This document shows positions 47,422 through 59,470 of a DNA stretch of 64,000 nucleotides, one piece after another. How positions within the stretch are numbered: position 1 is the stretch's first letter; every line of letters starts with the position of its first letter. Under the pieces are notes generated by a model that saw nothing but the letters and a program-made list of their open reading frames with translations, was not told where the DNA came from and did not search any database. The translations under genes and the position numbers were made by a program. This DNA comes from Sipunculus nudus (taxonomy: Eukaryota > Annelida > Sipuncula > Golfingiida > Sipunculidae), in assembly GCA_026874595.1 (NCBI GenBank), contig CM049307.1, forward strand, positions 78,218,643 to 78,282,642. The letters run 5' to 3'.

Positions 47422-48448
47422 GTAGGTGGAAGCTCCTTATCATGAAAAGATTAGCGCGTTAACGGAACATAATCAGGAGCAATAAAATGCCTATTCTTTC
47501 ACACTTTCAGTTCAGTTTTACTTTATACAAACGTTGTTAACCATAACAAGGCCGCGTGACAAGAGGTCCGATATTTGCGCATGCGCGACGGATCTAAAAA
47601 AAGGAGAAGTCCGAACTAGTCCATACATTGACTTTCATGTCCTCTGATATATCTCTTCGGGATTTACAATACGATCCATCTACAGCATATAGATTCATTG
47701 TAGAATCTGTCGCAACAGAATTGTATGGTAGGTCCATAAGCATCAGCTCCAGTGATACCGTGACCATGTGTTTCCCTTTGCAAGAAGAGATGTTTCAGCC
47801 AGCGGGAATATGTATGACATTTGTTTTGGCAAAGTCAGTCAAGGCATATCCTTATTGAAAGGGTTTATGGCTCGGGCGATGCACGGAACGGAGTCACGCT
47901 GTGTTTTTGCTGACGCTAGTAATCACGCCCGTTCCACTCTTTGAACATTCGTGTACAATATAAAGCCAACGATTTCAAGCAATAACTTGGCATCTACTAA
48001 TTTATTTAAAAAATAAAACGCTATTTATTTATCGTGTTAATTCAATATGCTTAATAGGTGATCGGGCTACTTTCACAGGGCACATTATGTGTTTGATCTA
48101 AATATTATAATATAATTACCAGGCATTATGTGAATGTACACAATACCGCAATTTATGTTGTGGTCTTTGATAGTCTGTCAGGTTCAGCTGGAGTCATGGC
48201 CAATGAACCACTTGTTTGAGTATAAACATTCGTTTGCTTTACAGTGGCAACAATATTAATGTGGTTCACTTTAATTTTCTGCACGGAAGCGCTGTAGTGT
48301 TGTCAAAGGTGACCAGCATGATGTCAGTTTTAAGTGCTGAGAAAAAATTATGCCATTTAATGCACGTGATAAGGTGTGTTTGTAAATTGTTAATGATATA
48401 CTTTCCGATGGTATTGACTCTGTGTTTTGCTTCTTGTGTTTATAACAG

Positions 48449-48558
48449 GTGCGTTAACTTGTCAAAAAAATGCGGCAGGGAACACGGCTATTCACCTGGC
48501 TGCCATGGGTGATCACGGTGACGTCATCCGGGAATTACTGACACAGTACAGATGGACG
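48449..48558 (+). CDS. ASB-like gene, second coding exon (ankyrin repeat 3)
   Basis: The acceptor TATAACAG (48441-48448) restores the frame from the first exon (codon 101, Gly). Residues 111-137 read GNTAIHLAAMGDHGDVIREL then LTQYRWT, an ankyrin repeat. The donor is GTACAT at 48559, a weak consensus, and the exon ends in phase 0. Intron 1 is 1,027 bp and has no repeat arrays. Confidence 0.8.
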
Positions 48559-48814
48559 GTACATTAGATATTTGAACCTAATTTTTGTTTTCTTTGAGTG
48601 TATTTTTCTTTTTCTTTTTTTTTAAATATATACTTGAAGTCTATGTATAGGATAGAATCCAACTTCTACATATGATTTTTGTTTATCAAAATACTGGTAA
48701 TAGATTTATGTTCCCCAATTCTATGGCTTCTTGAAATCTTCAAAAATATTGCAACAGTACACGGCTTCACGTGTATTACACATATTTCATGAATTGTGGC
48801 AAACTAAACTGTAA

Positions 48815-50610
48815 GTCATCTGAGCTATAGCGATCACTCTTTGTCCGTCGTCCGTCTGTCCGTCCGTCCTTCCGTCTGTCTTCTTCTTACTTGACATCAA
48901 GGGAAGTCCATGAAAAGTCTCTGTGGAAATCTGAAATTACGTCTCTGTTACCCGTATCCTTCGAGCTATGGGGCCCCAAAGTACCCCCAGAATAGTCAAA
49001 ATTTCATACAAAACTTCATATCTCATTAACTACATCAGTGATGGTCATGAATTTTTGCATACATATTGATCATGAGATGTTTCATCAGTTCCTACAGACT
49101 GGTGGCGCCACCTGTATTTTCGATTTTTTGCGAATATTTTCCCTATTTTTGAGACCTTTAAAAATGTGAGCACCTGTTAACAGGGCACAAATCGTAAAAA
49201 CTGGACCTAGAATCTTAATTGTTGACACACTGAGAGACATATGAAAAGTCTCCATGGAAACCAGAAATTCGGTCTCTGTTACCCATATCCTATGAGCTAT
49301 GGCAATCCAAAGTACACCATAGAATAATGGAAAAATTGATACAAAAGCTGAAGTATCAGAACAACTAATGCAGAGATCACCATAATTCTTTGCACGGATA
49401 TTGATCATGGAGTTTTTCATCAGTTTCTGCAGACTGGTGGCACCACCTGTATTTGTTCGGGTTTTTTTATGAATTTTTTTTCTCTATTTTTGAGACCTTT
49501 AAAGATATGAACATCTGTTAACAGGGCAAAAAACATAACAACTGGACCTATAATCTTCATTCTTGACACACTGTGAGACCCATGAAAAGTCTCCATTGAA
49601 ACCTGAAATTAGGTCTCTGTTACCCATATCCCTTAAGCTGTATGGCTCCAAAATAACCCCCAATAATAATGAAAAAATTGATACAAAAGCTGCAGTATCT
49701 AAAAAATTACAACACTGATGGGCATGATTTTTGGCATACATATTTATCATGAGGTGCACGTGTTCCATCAGTTTCTTCAGACTGCGTGCGCCCCCTCTAT
49801 TTTTTTCAAATTTTTACTAATTTTTTTTTTCTCTAATTTTGAAGCCTTGTGGTTATCTGTCAACAGGGTACAAATCGTAACAACTGGACCTAGAATCTTT
49901 ATTCTTGTCATGCAAGGAGTCTGTGGAAACCTGAAATAAGGTCCCTGTTTCCCATATCCTTCAAGCTATAGGACTCCGAAGTATCCCTCAGAATAATGGA
50001 CAATTTGGTACAAAAGCTGAAGTATCTGAACAACTAATGCAGAGATCACCATGATTCTTTGCATGGATATTGATTATGGAGTGTTTCATCGAATTTTTTT
50101 CTCTATTTTTGAGACCTTTAAGGATGCTGCCATCTGTTAACGTGGCACAAATTGTAACAACAGGACCGAGAATCTTCATTCTTGTCATGCAAGGAGGCCT
50201 ATGACAAGTGTCTGTGGAAACCTGAAATTAGGTCTCTGTTACCCATATTCTTCAAGCTATAGGACTCCGAAGTATCCCTTAGAATAATGGACAATTTGAT
50301 AAAAAACTGGAGTATCTGAACAACTAATGCAGATATTACCATGATTCTTTGCATGGATATTGACCATTAAGTGTTTTTATTAGTTTCTGCAGACTGATGG
50401 AGCCACTTGTATTTTTTTTAAAGTTTACACATTTTTTCTCTATTTTTGAGATATATAAATACAGACACAATCTTGGCCTGTCGGTTAATCTGTTTGATGC
50501 TTCAGTTGAATGGGTATATACTACAATTCAGATGATAAAATTCTTTTTGCAAATCTCTTCCAAGTCAGCTGAGCGTCTTGGCCCATGGGTCACTGGTTTT
50601 ATATTTGAAT
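48815..50610. repeat. Composite repeat in intron 2 of the ASB-like gene (five ~330-bp units)
   Basis: The landmark GTCTCTGTTACCCATATCC recurs at 48941, 49272, 49613, 49941 and 50232, spaced 331, 341, 328 and 291 bp. Each is followed by similar blocks (CAAAAGCTG.AGTATCT.AA, TTCATCAGTTTCTGCAGACT, TTTTTGAGACCTTTAAAGAT). The array is bounded on the left by AAGTCATCTGAGCTATAGCG and TCCGTCCGTC-rich DNA. On the right it ends with AAGTCAGCTGAGCGTCTTGG and CCCATGGGTCACTGG. Left-end/core-array/right-end architecture is known from bivalve pearl-like and Helentron-type elements. The minus-strand ORFs across it are shadows of the repeat. Confidence 0.75.
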
Positions 50611-50952
50611 TACATTTGATATACATGCAAAATATAATGGATATTTATATGTGACCGTTTTAATGTGTGCATGAATAATGCATCTATATTAAATGGAAAA
50701 TAAAAGTTTAGTCTCCTAGCTCATGCTTTTGTGCATGGATCATGCAGGAATTCTGCAATTATATTTAATAAAAATTTACAGTTTACTGTCTTAATGTTAA
50801 GTTCTGGTCGAGTTTATGTTGCATTAAAAATTATATTGTTTTAAACTGGTCCAAATATAACCTATTAAAAACATAAAAATCAATATTATTTACATATATT
50901 ACACATGTAAAATACATCATAAACACCTACTGACACATTATTTCGGTTTTAG

Positions 50953-51159
50953 ACTGAAATCAAGCAGGCTGCAGGTCGGACGGCGCTCCACCTGGCGGTG
51001 AGTATGCGAAATAAGAAGGCGACGGAAGCGCTTGTTGCTTGCGGGGCAGATCCGTTTGAGAAGGACCCTAAGAGAAAGTGTTCCGTCCTGGACAGCGTCA
51101 TACTTCAAAATGACCCGGAAACCTTCCGTATAATCATAGAAAACATGGACAAGTCAAAA
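50953..51159 (+). CDS. ASB-like gene, third coding exon (ankyrin repeat 4)
   Basis: Acceptor TTTCGGTTTTAG and donor GTAAGT (51160) enclose 69 codons in phase 0. Residues 145-173 read GRTALHLAVSMRNKKATEAL then VACGADPFE, an ankyrin repeat. The remainder (SVLDSVILQNDPETFRIIIE) reads as a further degenerate one. Intron 2 (2,394 bp) contains the ~330-bp array; intron 3 is 516 bp. Confidence 0.85.
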
Positions 51160-51675
51160 GTAAGTGGCAGTGTCCTCATAAATGCTTTAAACATGTCCTT
51201 AGCAATAAAGAACGTAGTTAAAACAAAACAATTTCAGGTGATGCTGTGACTATTAGAAATTATAACAATTTGACTTTCATATCATAGGTAACTTTTCCTC
51301 AGAGCTTAAAAATTAAATCCATATAGCTGATGCCGGCGGAGTGCCGGAAATCCTTGGTTAGCCTGTGAAGGAGGCAAGGTCGGCCTGCTGTCAGAAAAAA
51401 AAAAGAAAAGTAATAACTATAGCTCTTTAAGCTGGTATCCGCTTTACTGGCAATGGATACATAGCTACGATAACAATGTCATAATAGGTCAATGTAACGT
51501 GAACGAAGTTGAATATCATAATAGGTCAATGAAGCGCCAACAAAACAGTACCGTAAGATAACCTATTAGTTAATAAAAGTAGAAGCAACCCGGCTTCATC
51601 CCATTGTTAATGTTAGCATGGAGTGTTACTAATGTTTGATATATATATATTGATTAATATTTAAATTTTTTTCAG

Positions 51676-52392
51676 CTTGATTATTCTGATATTCTTTACC
51701 GGGCGATATGCGTTTACAGAGTTGGAGACACCTTTGTTAAGGCAATGAGCAATCTAGGATTTGATGTTAACGGCAGGGACAGATACGGGAGATGTCTATT
51801 GAGGCGGGTGATGCTTGAGCGCGACGGGGGTGCTTATGGGTACAATTTGGACCTCAGCTGGTGTGTGTATAGACTATTATATTTGGGAGTAGCCCCAGTG
51901 TGTACACAAGAAACTCATTGGGTTTCCTCGGATGGATTCTGCATTCATGACGTCATAAAATACATAGAACTGGAGACCGTGGAGGGTGTCAAGGTATTGA
52001 AATACTTGTTGCAATACGGTTATGACGTCACAGAGCCTCGACATGGTTACATGCGGTTTACTAAAAATAGGATATATATTCCTTATTATAGCAATCTTTT
52101 CCAGCTGTGTCATTATTTAGGAGCGTATGACGCAGCTTTAATAACAGTTGACGCAGGTGTTACGATCACCCCTTATCACGCGGGACTGCGACGCCGACCT
52201 TCCACTGACAAGGAGGCGCTGTTCTTGACCAGACTTTCAGAGCGGGCCCGCAATCCACGATCACTGCAGAACATTTGCAGGAACTACATTACACGGCGTG
52301 TGAGAAATTACCCAACAGCCCTTGCGAAGACTATTGAACCTCTCGGGCTTCCAGCGCTAGTCCGTGACTATCTGACATTTAGGTACATGTAA
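51676..52392 (+). CDS. ASB-like gene, last exon (degenerate ankyrins, SOCS box)
   Basis: The acceptor TTTTTTTCAG leads into 238 codons and a TAA stop. Residues 207-395 have an ankyrin-like helical character (LGFDVNGRDRYGRCLLRRVM; VKVLKYLLQYGYDVTEPRHG). Residues 400-444 form a C-terminal SOCS box. SLQNICRNYI (402-411) fits the Elongin-C-binding BC box (S/T/P-L-x3-C-x3-I/L/V). LGLPALVRDYL near 430 stands where the Cullin-5 box has LPxP, so the second Pro is missing. ASB proteins are substrate receptors of Elongin B/C-Cullin-5 ubiquitin ligases in the cytosol. The order ankyrins then SOCS box identifies the family; the paralogue number cannot be set, so no symbol is given. Confidence 0.85.
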   Translation, partial: LDYSDILYRAICVYRVGDTFVKAMSNLGFDVNGRDRYGRCLLRRVMLERDGGAYGYNLDLSWCVYRLLYLGVAPVCTQETHWVSSDGFCIHDVIKYIELETVEGVKVLKYLLQYGYDVTEPRHGYMRFTKNRIYIPYYSNLFQLCHYLGAYDAALITVDAGVTITPYHAGLRRRPSTDKEALFLTRLSERARNPRSLQNICRNYITRRVRNYPTALAKTIEPLGLPALVRDYLTFRYM

Positions 52393-52577
52393 CGAGTATT
52401 AATTACTGTAGCGTTGTGTAGCCAGATTTCACCAAGAAAAAGAAAACGCTATTGAAGTGTTCCTGATTTCGTACAGGTCATCCTGTACTTGACCCTGTAG
52501 ATATATGTAATGGTGGTACCACACTGCTGGAGAGAAACTACGAAACGAACAGATCATTTGCTCAAAAGTTTCACTTC

Positions 52578-52580
<3 letters not shown>

Positions 52581-52655
<75 letters not shown>
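52581..52655. repeat. (AT)n microsatellite in the ASB-like 3' region
   Basis: About 35 AT units, among the longest in the window, lying between the stop codon and the candidate poly(A) signal. Confidence 0.95.
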
Positions 52656-52657
<2 letters not shown>

Positions 52658-52677
52658 TACACAATATAACAGTCAAG

Positions 52678-52683
52678 AATAAA
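52678..52683 (+). terminator. Candidate poly(A) signal of the ASB-like gene
   Basis: AATAAA about 285 bp after the stop, just past a long AT microsatellite. It is the first canonical hexamer downstream. Confidence 0.45.
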
Positions 52684-53302
52684 CTATTGTTCTGTTTCCT
52701 GGTGTTATTGTGTTCTGGAACAAGGTCGGTGTTAATAGTTGTCCCATGCTTGTTGAAGGACTTATCCTCAAAATCACAGGAACTTTACACCATGTTTGAC
52801 CTGTTTGGCGATAAAACGATCAACGGTTGACCTCCCTGACGTTCATTTTAACATATATAATCGCTAAGTAAACTGTACCCCATAAATGGAGTGCCTGTTC
52901 ACCTTAAACACGCCATTATACGCTCAAAACGCCTTAAATATCACATCTTTGATATTTCGAAGTACAACCCCCGTTACATGTGACTATACCCGAGCTAAAA
53001 AGAAAGGTACAAAATTACGCTTAATTTTCTTGCATCCCTAGCTCGCAACTCAAAGAATACCTAAAAGTATTTGCATTATCTATATAATTAATACGGAGCT
53101 GGGTTTTTTTTCAGGACCACGGTTTACCTGCTTCCGTTCTGATTTGACTCTCCAAATGCGGCGACGTATCGGTAGTATGCTCTTCTAGGACAAGTTTGTC
53201 TTATTTTGCGGGATTATGCTCTATGCTGAATAATTAATAATTTTAAAATTTTCCCATTAGGTGTCCATATATCTTTTTTGCTGCAAGGTCCTCCACGCCT
53301 GT

Positions 53303-54110
53303 GACGCTTTTTCAGGAGTCGCCTCAGGGATTTTCACTGGCCTGTTAAGACCGTGACCAAAGCGCATGTCCTGCCCACAAGGCATTTCCGTGCAATACGC
53401 GGCCACGCGGGTCTACTATAATCCCCATTGATCCCCTATATTCATTGTAACGCCTCTAAAGAAATTTCCTCTCTCACAAGGAAGTAAAGGTTTTTAATCC
53501 AAAGACAACATGATTCCGCAATGCGAGGACTTTTCAGTTTGGTCAACATTAGGCACCAAGTCAAGTGATGTGACTACCGTTTAACAATTTTTTATGGGTT
53601 ACAGGTATGTTGAATTTTATACATTCAAAAATATCATTCCATGATAACCATGGTTTCAAAAGTTTGGCCAAGAAATGTATTTCATGAAGTTTTTTTTTTA
53701 TAAAAAGAAGTCCCACAACTTAATTATCATTCGGGTTGGGGGCGGTGTGTGTGGGGGGAGGGGGGGGGGGGCACATATATTTGTTTAGATCGGTTGTCTG
53801 TAGGACGGTGAAACATAAAGAAATATCACCTGTACATCTTTTAATTGATAACAAACTAGAATTTGAAGTCAGGGCGTACAGACTTCCTTTAGAATCTCCT
53901 TTAATATCAGTCATGTGTTCACGTGTATGCGTTTCATGTATGAACACTGTCATGCTTCAGTAACACGAGATCACCTTGCGAGTAGCAGAATTAATAAATA
54001 CAAATGGGTGGCTTCCACATGTGGACAATTGAATTGTCCTGTGTTATAATGGTTTATAAGAAAATATATATTATGGTGATTCCTGAAATCCCCAAAATCA
54101 AATGGACTAT
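53303..54110. repeat. Tandem segmental duplication, unit 1
   Basis: It is colinear with 54165-54785. Shared blocks, unit 1 then unit 2 positions: TTTTTCAGGAG.CG (53309/54171), AGGAAGTAAAGGTTTT (53480/54250), ACAGGTATGTTGA (53602/54378), CCATGATAAC.ATGGTTTCAA, a run ending GAATTAATAAATACAAATGG versus ACGAATGGGCGGCTTC, and TATATTATGGTGATT (54065/54737). Unit 1 carries an extra segment with a G tract (53753-53770). No stable ORF is common to both. Confidence 0.7.
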
Positions 54111-54164
54111 TGATATGTCTTTACCCTAACCCTCTACAAATGTTGAGCAAAACATTTTTCCCTT

Positions 54165-54785
54165 GCACACTTTTTCAGGAGGCGACCTGTAATCCTCACT
54201 GAACCCTATTTCCATAATATCGCCTGTTAAGGAATTTTTCTCTGTCAAAAGGAAGTAAAGGTTTTCAATTCAAGCGCGAAACGCATGTCCAAATGAATCT
54301 TTTAAAAGGGAGCATTTTTCCGTTGAGGGGACACAAACAGCTGATACCCTTTACACGATCACGGCTTGATAGGTTTACAGGTATGTTGATTTTTATACAA
54401 TCAGAAGTATCTTTCCATGATAACAATGGTTTCAATAGTTCGGCCGAATTATTGATTGTTTGAAAAAGGTATTTTTCAAAAGGAAGCCCTGGGGGGATTG
54501 CACACAGTTCTAAGGGTCCCCAATCACTTTGGGACTTTGAACCCCTCGACAGAATCTACTAATGAGTCGTTCGTTCATACGTGCACGTTACATGTTTAAC
54601 GTCATGGTTCAGAAACACGTGTTCACCAGGCGAGTGGCAGAACAACTGCATACGAATGGGCGGCTTCTACGCGGGGACAAAGGAATAGCCACTTATAATT
54701 ATTCCTTTGTGGAATCGTGTTTATGGCACTTAGGGAAAAATATATTATGGTGATTTCGATTACCTCCAAAAATGTAATGGATGAC
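54165..54785. repeat. Tandem segmental duplication, unit 2
   Basis: Second copy of 53303-54110, offset by about 770 bp over the first half and about 670 bp at the right end because unit 1 has gained sequence. Divergence is high, so the duplication is old. Confidence 0.7.
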
Positions 54786-55744
54786 AATGCAACGTACCAA
54801 GACTGAAGTGGTTGAAATGTCAATTTTGCATCAGGCCTGCTTATTCTATGACAATGTACAGTACTTAAAAAAAAAATTAATACTTTTGGAATATATTTTT
54901 CTAGGCCTATCTTTTTCACATTGGCAGCTATACGTTTCGCGTACAAGAAAATTCAACGACATATTCATGTGTATACAAATAACGCATGTGTCTGTAAACA
55001 TGCCTAAGACTATACCTTCGACTGACTACATTCAATAAACATCGTGTTTTACGATGTCACCTGAGCTTCAAATAATACAAAGCATCTTTCATATAATTTC
55101 ACTGTAGAATGCTTCTTTATACACTTGTTATATCTACGATATTTCCCCAGCAATGAAGCTGTCAGACCTATGTTGTTTATCAGAAAAAACAATTTTTGGT
55201 GTGATTTCTGGAATAAAATAATTTGATATGTTGATTTTTTGTGGGAGGGTGTTCCTCGAACATTCTAGCTGAAGTTATCTTTATATCATTTAAGTTAAAC
55301 ACATGACAGAAGTTCCTGCAAAAACACATAGTATTTAAATATGCGTCGTTTAGTTCCTATCAGCTTATTACAAAAATATGCATCGGATAGAGCCGTGGAT
55401 TTTCCACGGGAACAGCTAGTAAATTATGGTATTAAACCACCACTGAATAAAAAATGTACATTTTCAACAGCTAAATCCTTTCGTTTTGTAAAAATAGATG
55501 GTGTTTATTGAGGCACAAACGGTAATTTGGTATCTGACCGGATATGTCATACGGTCAATGATGTCAAGGGCAATATTTTGTTCAGGACTCCCAGAACCAA
55601 TCAGCACACTGGGAATCCTGATTCAATTTGTGTCATGAAGGTGCATTATCAAACAATATTTTATTCAGTCACCACGCATGTTATTATCCATCGGTCATTC
55701 ATTTTAACTAAATTATCAGTACCGCAATACTGTCATTTAAATAA
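54786..55744. other. Gene-free stretch
   Basis: AT-rich DNA without a supportable exon. Confidence 0.45.

Positions 55745-55745
<1 letters not shown>

Positions 55746-55794
<49 letters not shown>
55746..55794. repeat. (AT)n microsatellite
   Basis: About 24 AT units. ORFs on both strands across it are artefacts. Confidence 0.95.
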
Positions 55795-55798
<4 letters not shown>

Positions 55799-58405
55799 GA
55801 AAGAAGAAACAACTTTTTTGTACATATGATTTGTTTATTAAAACATAATAAATCTAAAAGAATGTTAAGCTCCTGTATTTTCATAAAATAACACATACTA
55901 AACGCATTAACACATCTTATCATAATAAATAATGAATTACGTCCAGGATCAAGGTTGTAGCATTTATGAGCAATGTATATATGGAAACAAAATGTATGTG
56001 GCATTAATTTAAATATTTCACTTGCGGAAACGGTTCTCCATAAATCGCATTGTGAACATGTAGGTCTGCTTTTAATAGAATGACTGGGAGAGTACTGACC
56101 TTACGTTTCAAGGTTAAAATATCATCTGGTCCATCAAACGATGTCAGCTGAATAGTATCGATTCTTTGTACGAACTGTATTTTTGCTCAATCCCCATCAT
56201 TGTTATTTTTGCCGTTAAAAAGTGAGGTTTTGATTCTTTTTTTTTTGTGAATCAAGTCAGTAGCTCCATTTTCTATCGTACCTGATATTGTTATGATCTA
56301 CATATTTGAAATCAATTATTCTACATAATCCGTAGACCAAGAGGTTAAACAGACCATACAATTTTGGTTGATTATGTTGTCGCCAACAAAATATATGTCG
56401 CCAACTTTATTTTGCTGGTGAATTGTATTAAGATTTTTCCATGTTTATCTTTTCATATATTAACATAAAGATGTGGTAATATTCTGCTCTTTTCTGGACA
56501 AGCAAGAAACATTACAGTTTCCTATATATAAAAAGTGATCACGTTTCGTGTTTATTTAAAGGTTATTTGGTGAAACGTTCAGTATATGTAAGCGTGGGTA
56601 GAATTGATGGATTACCAGGAATGTAATGTGACCACTGCGTGAGGAGTGAAAGTTATGCGGAGATAGTTGGCATTCTGGGGCTGTTTTATGCACATGATTG
56701 ACATGACGTAAAGGAATCCTGATATTTTTTTTATCTTAGATGTTGTCAACAAGTGTGTGTCTGTAGTTTGTCTGTATTAACACCTTTACGTAAATAATAA
56801 AAAAAACGGATTTTGATGAAACTTGGTAGAGAGTACATGTAAACACCAAGGGATAGTCAATTTAATTTTTAGAGTAAACTGTATCACCGATATGGTTTTT
56901 TTTAACTATATGGAGATAATTGGTTAATTCACTCGTATTAAAGGGCGCTTTTATACTGGCAGGCGAAGATGAATTTGATGTAACCATCGACCAGGTGAAC
57001 GGTAACACACATCTTTCCTCTGGGCTAAGGTTGTTATGTTTTCCTGTGTTCATTTAGCACACGGCAAAGTCAGGGTACTGGTAATATTTTAGATCTGGCG
57101 ATAAAGAATATAATCAAAGATAGGTATGCAGTCTCTGACTGCTTTCTAGTTTAGGTAAATTGCGCACGGTCAGTGTAATTGAGATGCACATGGCACCTGA
57201 ATAGGCCGAACATACATCTGCAGGTATAAAAGTAATAAATGGCGAAACGATTAATGACCAAGAAAGGGACAACCGTTTCCAGATACTTACCTTGACGTTA
57301 ATGAATCTGAAGTTTATCACGGGTTTCAGGAAATCTTACAGCATATCACCGACAGAGTCCACCACCGTGTATGTATTCACTTATTCGGTCCATATGCCTC
57401 GGTTCATTTGTGCACATGGCTGCACATTTGTGAATAATCCTTGATCATGTGCCGGATCCACACCAACATCTAATCATTTCTTCGTAGCCCAGAAAATTTT
57501 GTGCGTTTGTATGAGTTATGTTGTGAACACACACACACCCTCATACACACATACATACGCAAGGAGCGATGAACGCATCCCCCCTGAACGAGGCAACTTG
57601 AAAACTAGAGGGCCCGGACCGTTGGCCGTAGGGAAAAGTTTAGGGAGTTGCATTCGTTTAACCTTTTGAGTGCTCAAGTTGTCGCCTATTATTTTTTAAA
57701 TAGTTGTGGTAAAACGTACTCCTTGTTCTAATGGGGCATAGGAGGGTATGTTTCATATTTTTGTTGTTTTTTAGGGGGGCTCATTCTGTAGATGATAAAA
57801 AACAATTCTTAACATAGTACATTAAGTTAATTCGTCCAGAGTATATATTTTCCTAAATAGTATTTTTATTCTGCGCCCCATATTAAAAAAAAAGAATTAT
57901 GATATCTCATTTCGTCGTCATATAAATTAGCTAATAGAATGAGTTTAATGGTTAGAAATAGGAAGTTACTTTAATCAGATTAAGTAACGAAAAACAAAGT
58001 GTTGACATTTGAGCAAAACAAAGTATATCTTATAAAATATTGGATTGGAGTAAATATAAAATAAAATAAAATCTTCCGGGAGGGTACCTTTGGCATATTT
58101 GTAATAAACGGGGTTTTCAGAACTTTCCGCTGGAGATCGAGAAGGGGCTAACTGGTGTCTACATATTTAAATACATGGGATATTAATATGTATGCTTCCG
58201 TTAACTTGCGCATTGGTTGTAATGATTTTGCACGGTGTTCTGTTTAAATGAGCTTGTTTGTGTCAGATGAGCAGATGTTTAATAAGCTATAAATAACACT
58301 AGTCCGTGCATATGCGAAATTACTGGTCACCCAGTCGTAGCCGACGTATGGGATGGGTAAATTAATTATAATTCATGAAGATAATCACTGTGAGTTAAGG
58401 GCTGA
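55795..58405. other. Gene-free stretch
   Basis: Short ORFs without domains. A CA-rich patch is at 57530-57556. No repeat boundary is recognised. Confidence 0.4.
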
Positions 58406-58469
58406 TTTTCAAAATATGTAAAATGCCAATTGTAATTTATGTACTGAATTCATAATCATGAGCCTAGTT

Positions 58470-58750
58470 CCATAGGTCCGCAAAAGGGGGATCCAGGCGG
58501 CATAAATTGTTCTTAAACCCTTAAGAAAGGATGCGGCGACTGCAAAAAAGGGGAGCCTGGAACCCCCCCTCCCCCCACATCCGCTTCTGGATATCTTAGA
58601 GTTAAGGTAACATACTCGATCAATTATATTATTTATAATATCAAAGTTCACGTGCCTTCGATGATGAACCCTTTTATTCACGAAGATATTTTTAGCGATT
58701 ATTTCCTCTCCGCGAACACCGCGATTGTGAAACATTTCAGAACGAAAAGC
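58470..58750 (-). repeat. Interspersed repeat B, copy 2
   Basis: Minus-strand copy of 2970-3236. It keeps the open frame (NIFVNKRVHHRRHVNFDIIN, IDRVCYLNSKISRSG) and the poly-G/poly-C tract at the same internal site (58562-58576). It abuts the 3' end of a truncated LINE. Confidence 0.75.
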
Positions 58751-58751
58751 T

Positions 58752-59470
58752 TATAATATAATAAATTATAATAATCATAATAATCATTTATTCACTTAAT
58801 ACCGCGCCACCTTCCAACAGTGTTGCTCAGGGGCGCCTTACAATAAAATGCATAGTTTAAGTTAAAATTTAAAATAAGAGATAAATAGAAAATACAGGTT
58901 CTAAAAAGCGTGAGAATTGACTAAGATAATTAGAAGTTTGTAGGTAGTAAAACTGACTAGAGATATAGTCTAATTATATGCAAGGCTAAAAAGATGTGTC
59001 TTTAATTTCTTCTTGAAAGTGTCAATTGAGTCACACATTGGTGCAGCGATTGCAAAGGCGCGGCCTCCATAGAATCTAGTTCTGGAGGCTTGTTGCTGCA
59101 AGAGTAGCTGGCTGTTTGATCGGAGATTTCTTGATGGCAAATATGGGGACACAAGCTCGGACAAATAAGCAGGGGCTAAACCATTCATATATTGATAATT
59201 TAGACACAAACCCTTGAAATTGACTCGATGCGTAACAGGAAGCCAGTGAAGATCTCTCAGAATTCCTGTGATGCTGTCACGCATACACCTCCTGGTGACA
59301 ACCCGAGCTGCACAGTTCTGAACACGCTGCAGTTTAGCGATCTGCGCAGCTGGTACATTCAGAAGGAGTGAGTTGCAGCTATATAGCCTTGTGAAGATAA
59401 AGGCATGTAACAGTCGTTCTGTGGCGTCGCGACATTTACCAACTTCATGGCCAGGAAACGACTAAAGGCA
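58752..59470 (-). mobile_element. 5'-truncated LINE tail (CR1/L2/Rex1-like)
   Basis: On the minus strand the sequence encodes the end of a LINE reverse-transcriptase ORF. It reads ERLLHAFIFTRLYSCNSLLL, AKLQRVQNCAARVVTRR, RDLHWLPVTHRVNFKGLCLN, YMNGLAPAYLSELVSPYLPS and RNLRSNSQL, ending FKKKLKTHLFSLAYN with a stop at 58970-58972. RDLHWLPV..R..FK, NGLAP.YLS and PSR.LRS are hallmarks of the thumb/C-terminal region in CR1/L2-type elements. The 3' end is a degenerate ATTATT-type tail (58755-58790). The rest of the element is absent, a typical 5' truncation on insertion. Confidence 0.8.

Noticed and set aside
47574-47585. NRF-1-like TGCGCATGCGC in intron 1 of the ASB-like gene as an internal promoter
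   Set aside because: It stands alone, with no start-site context or following open exon (ORF 47628-47858 has no domain).
49085-50188. Three similar minus-strand ORFs that might be a tandem gene family
   Set aside because: Their similarity comes from the ~330-bp non-coding array. The shared peptide has no domain and the frames are broken between units.
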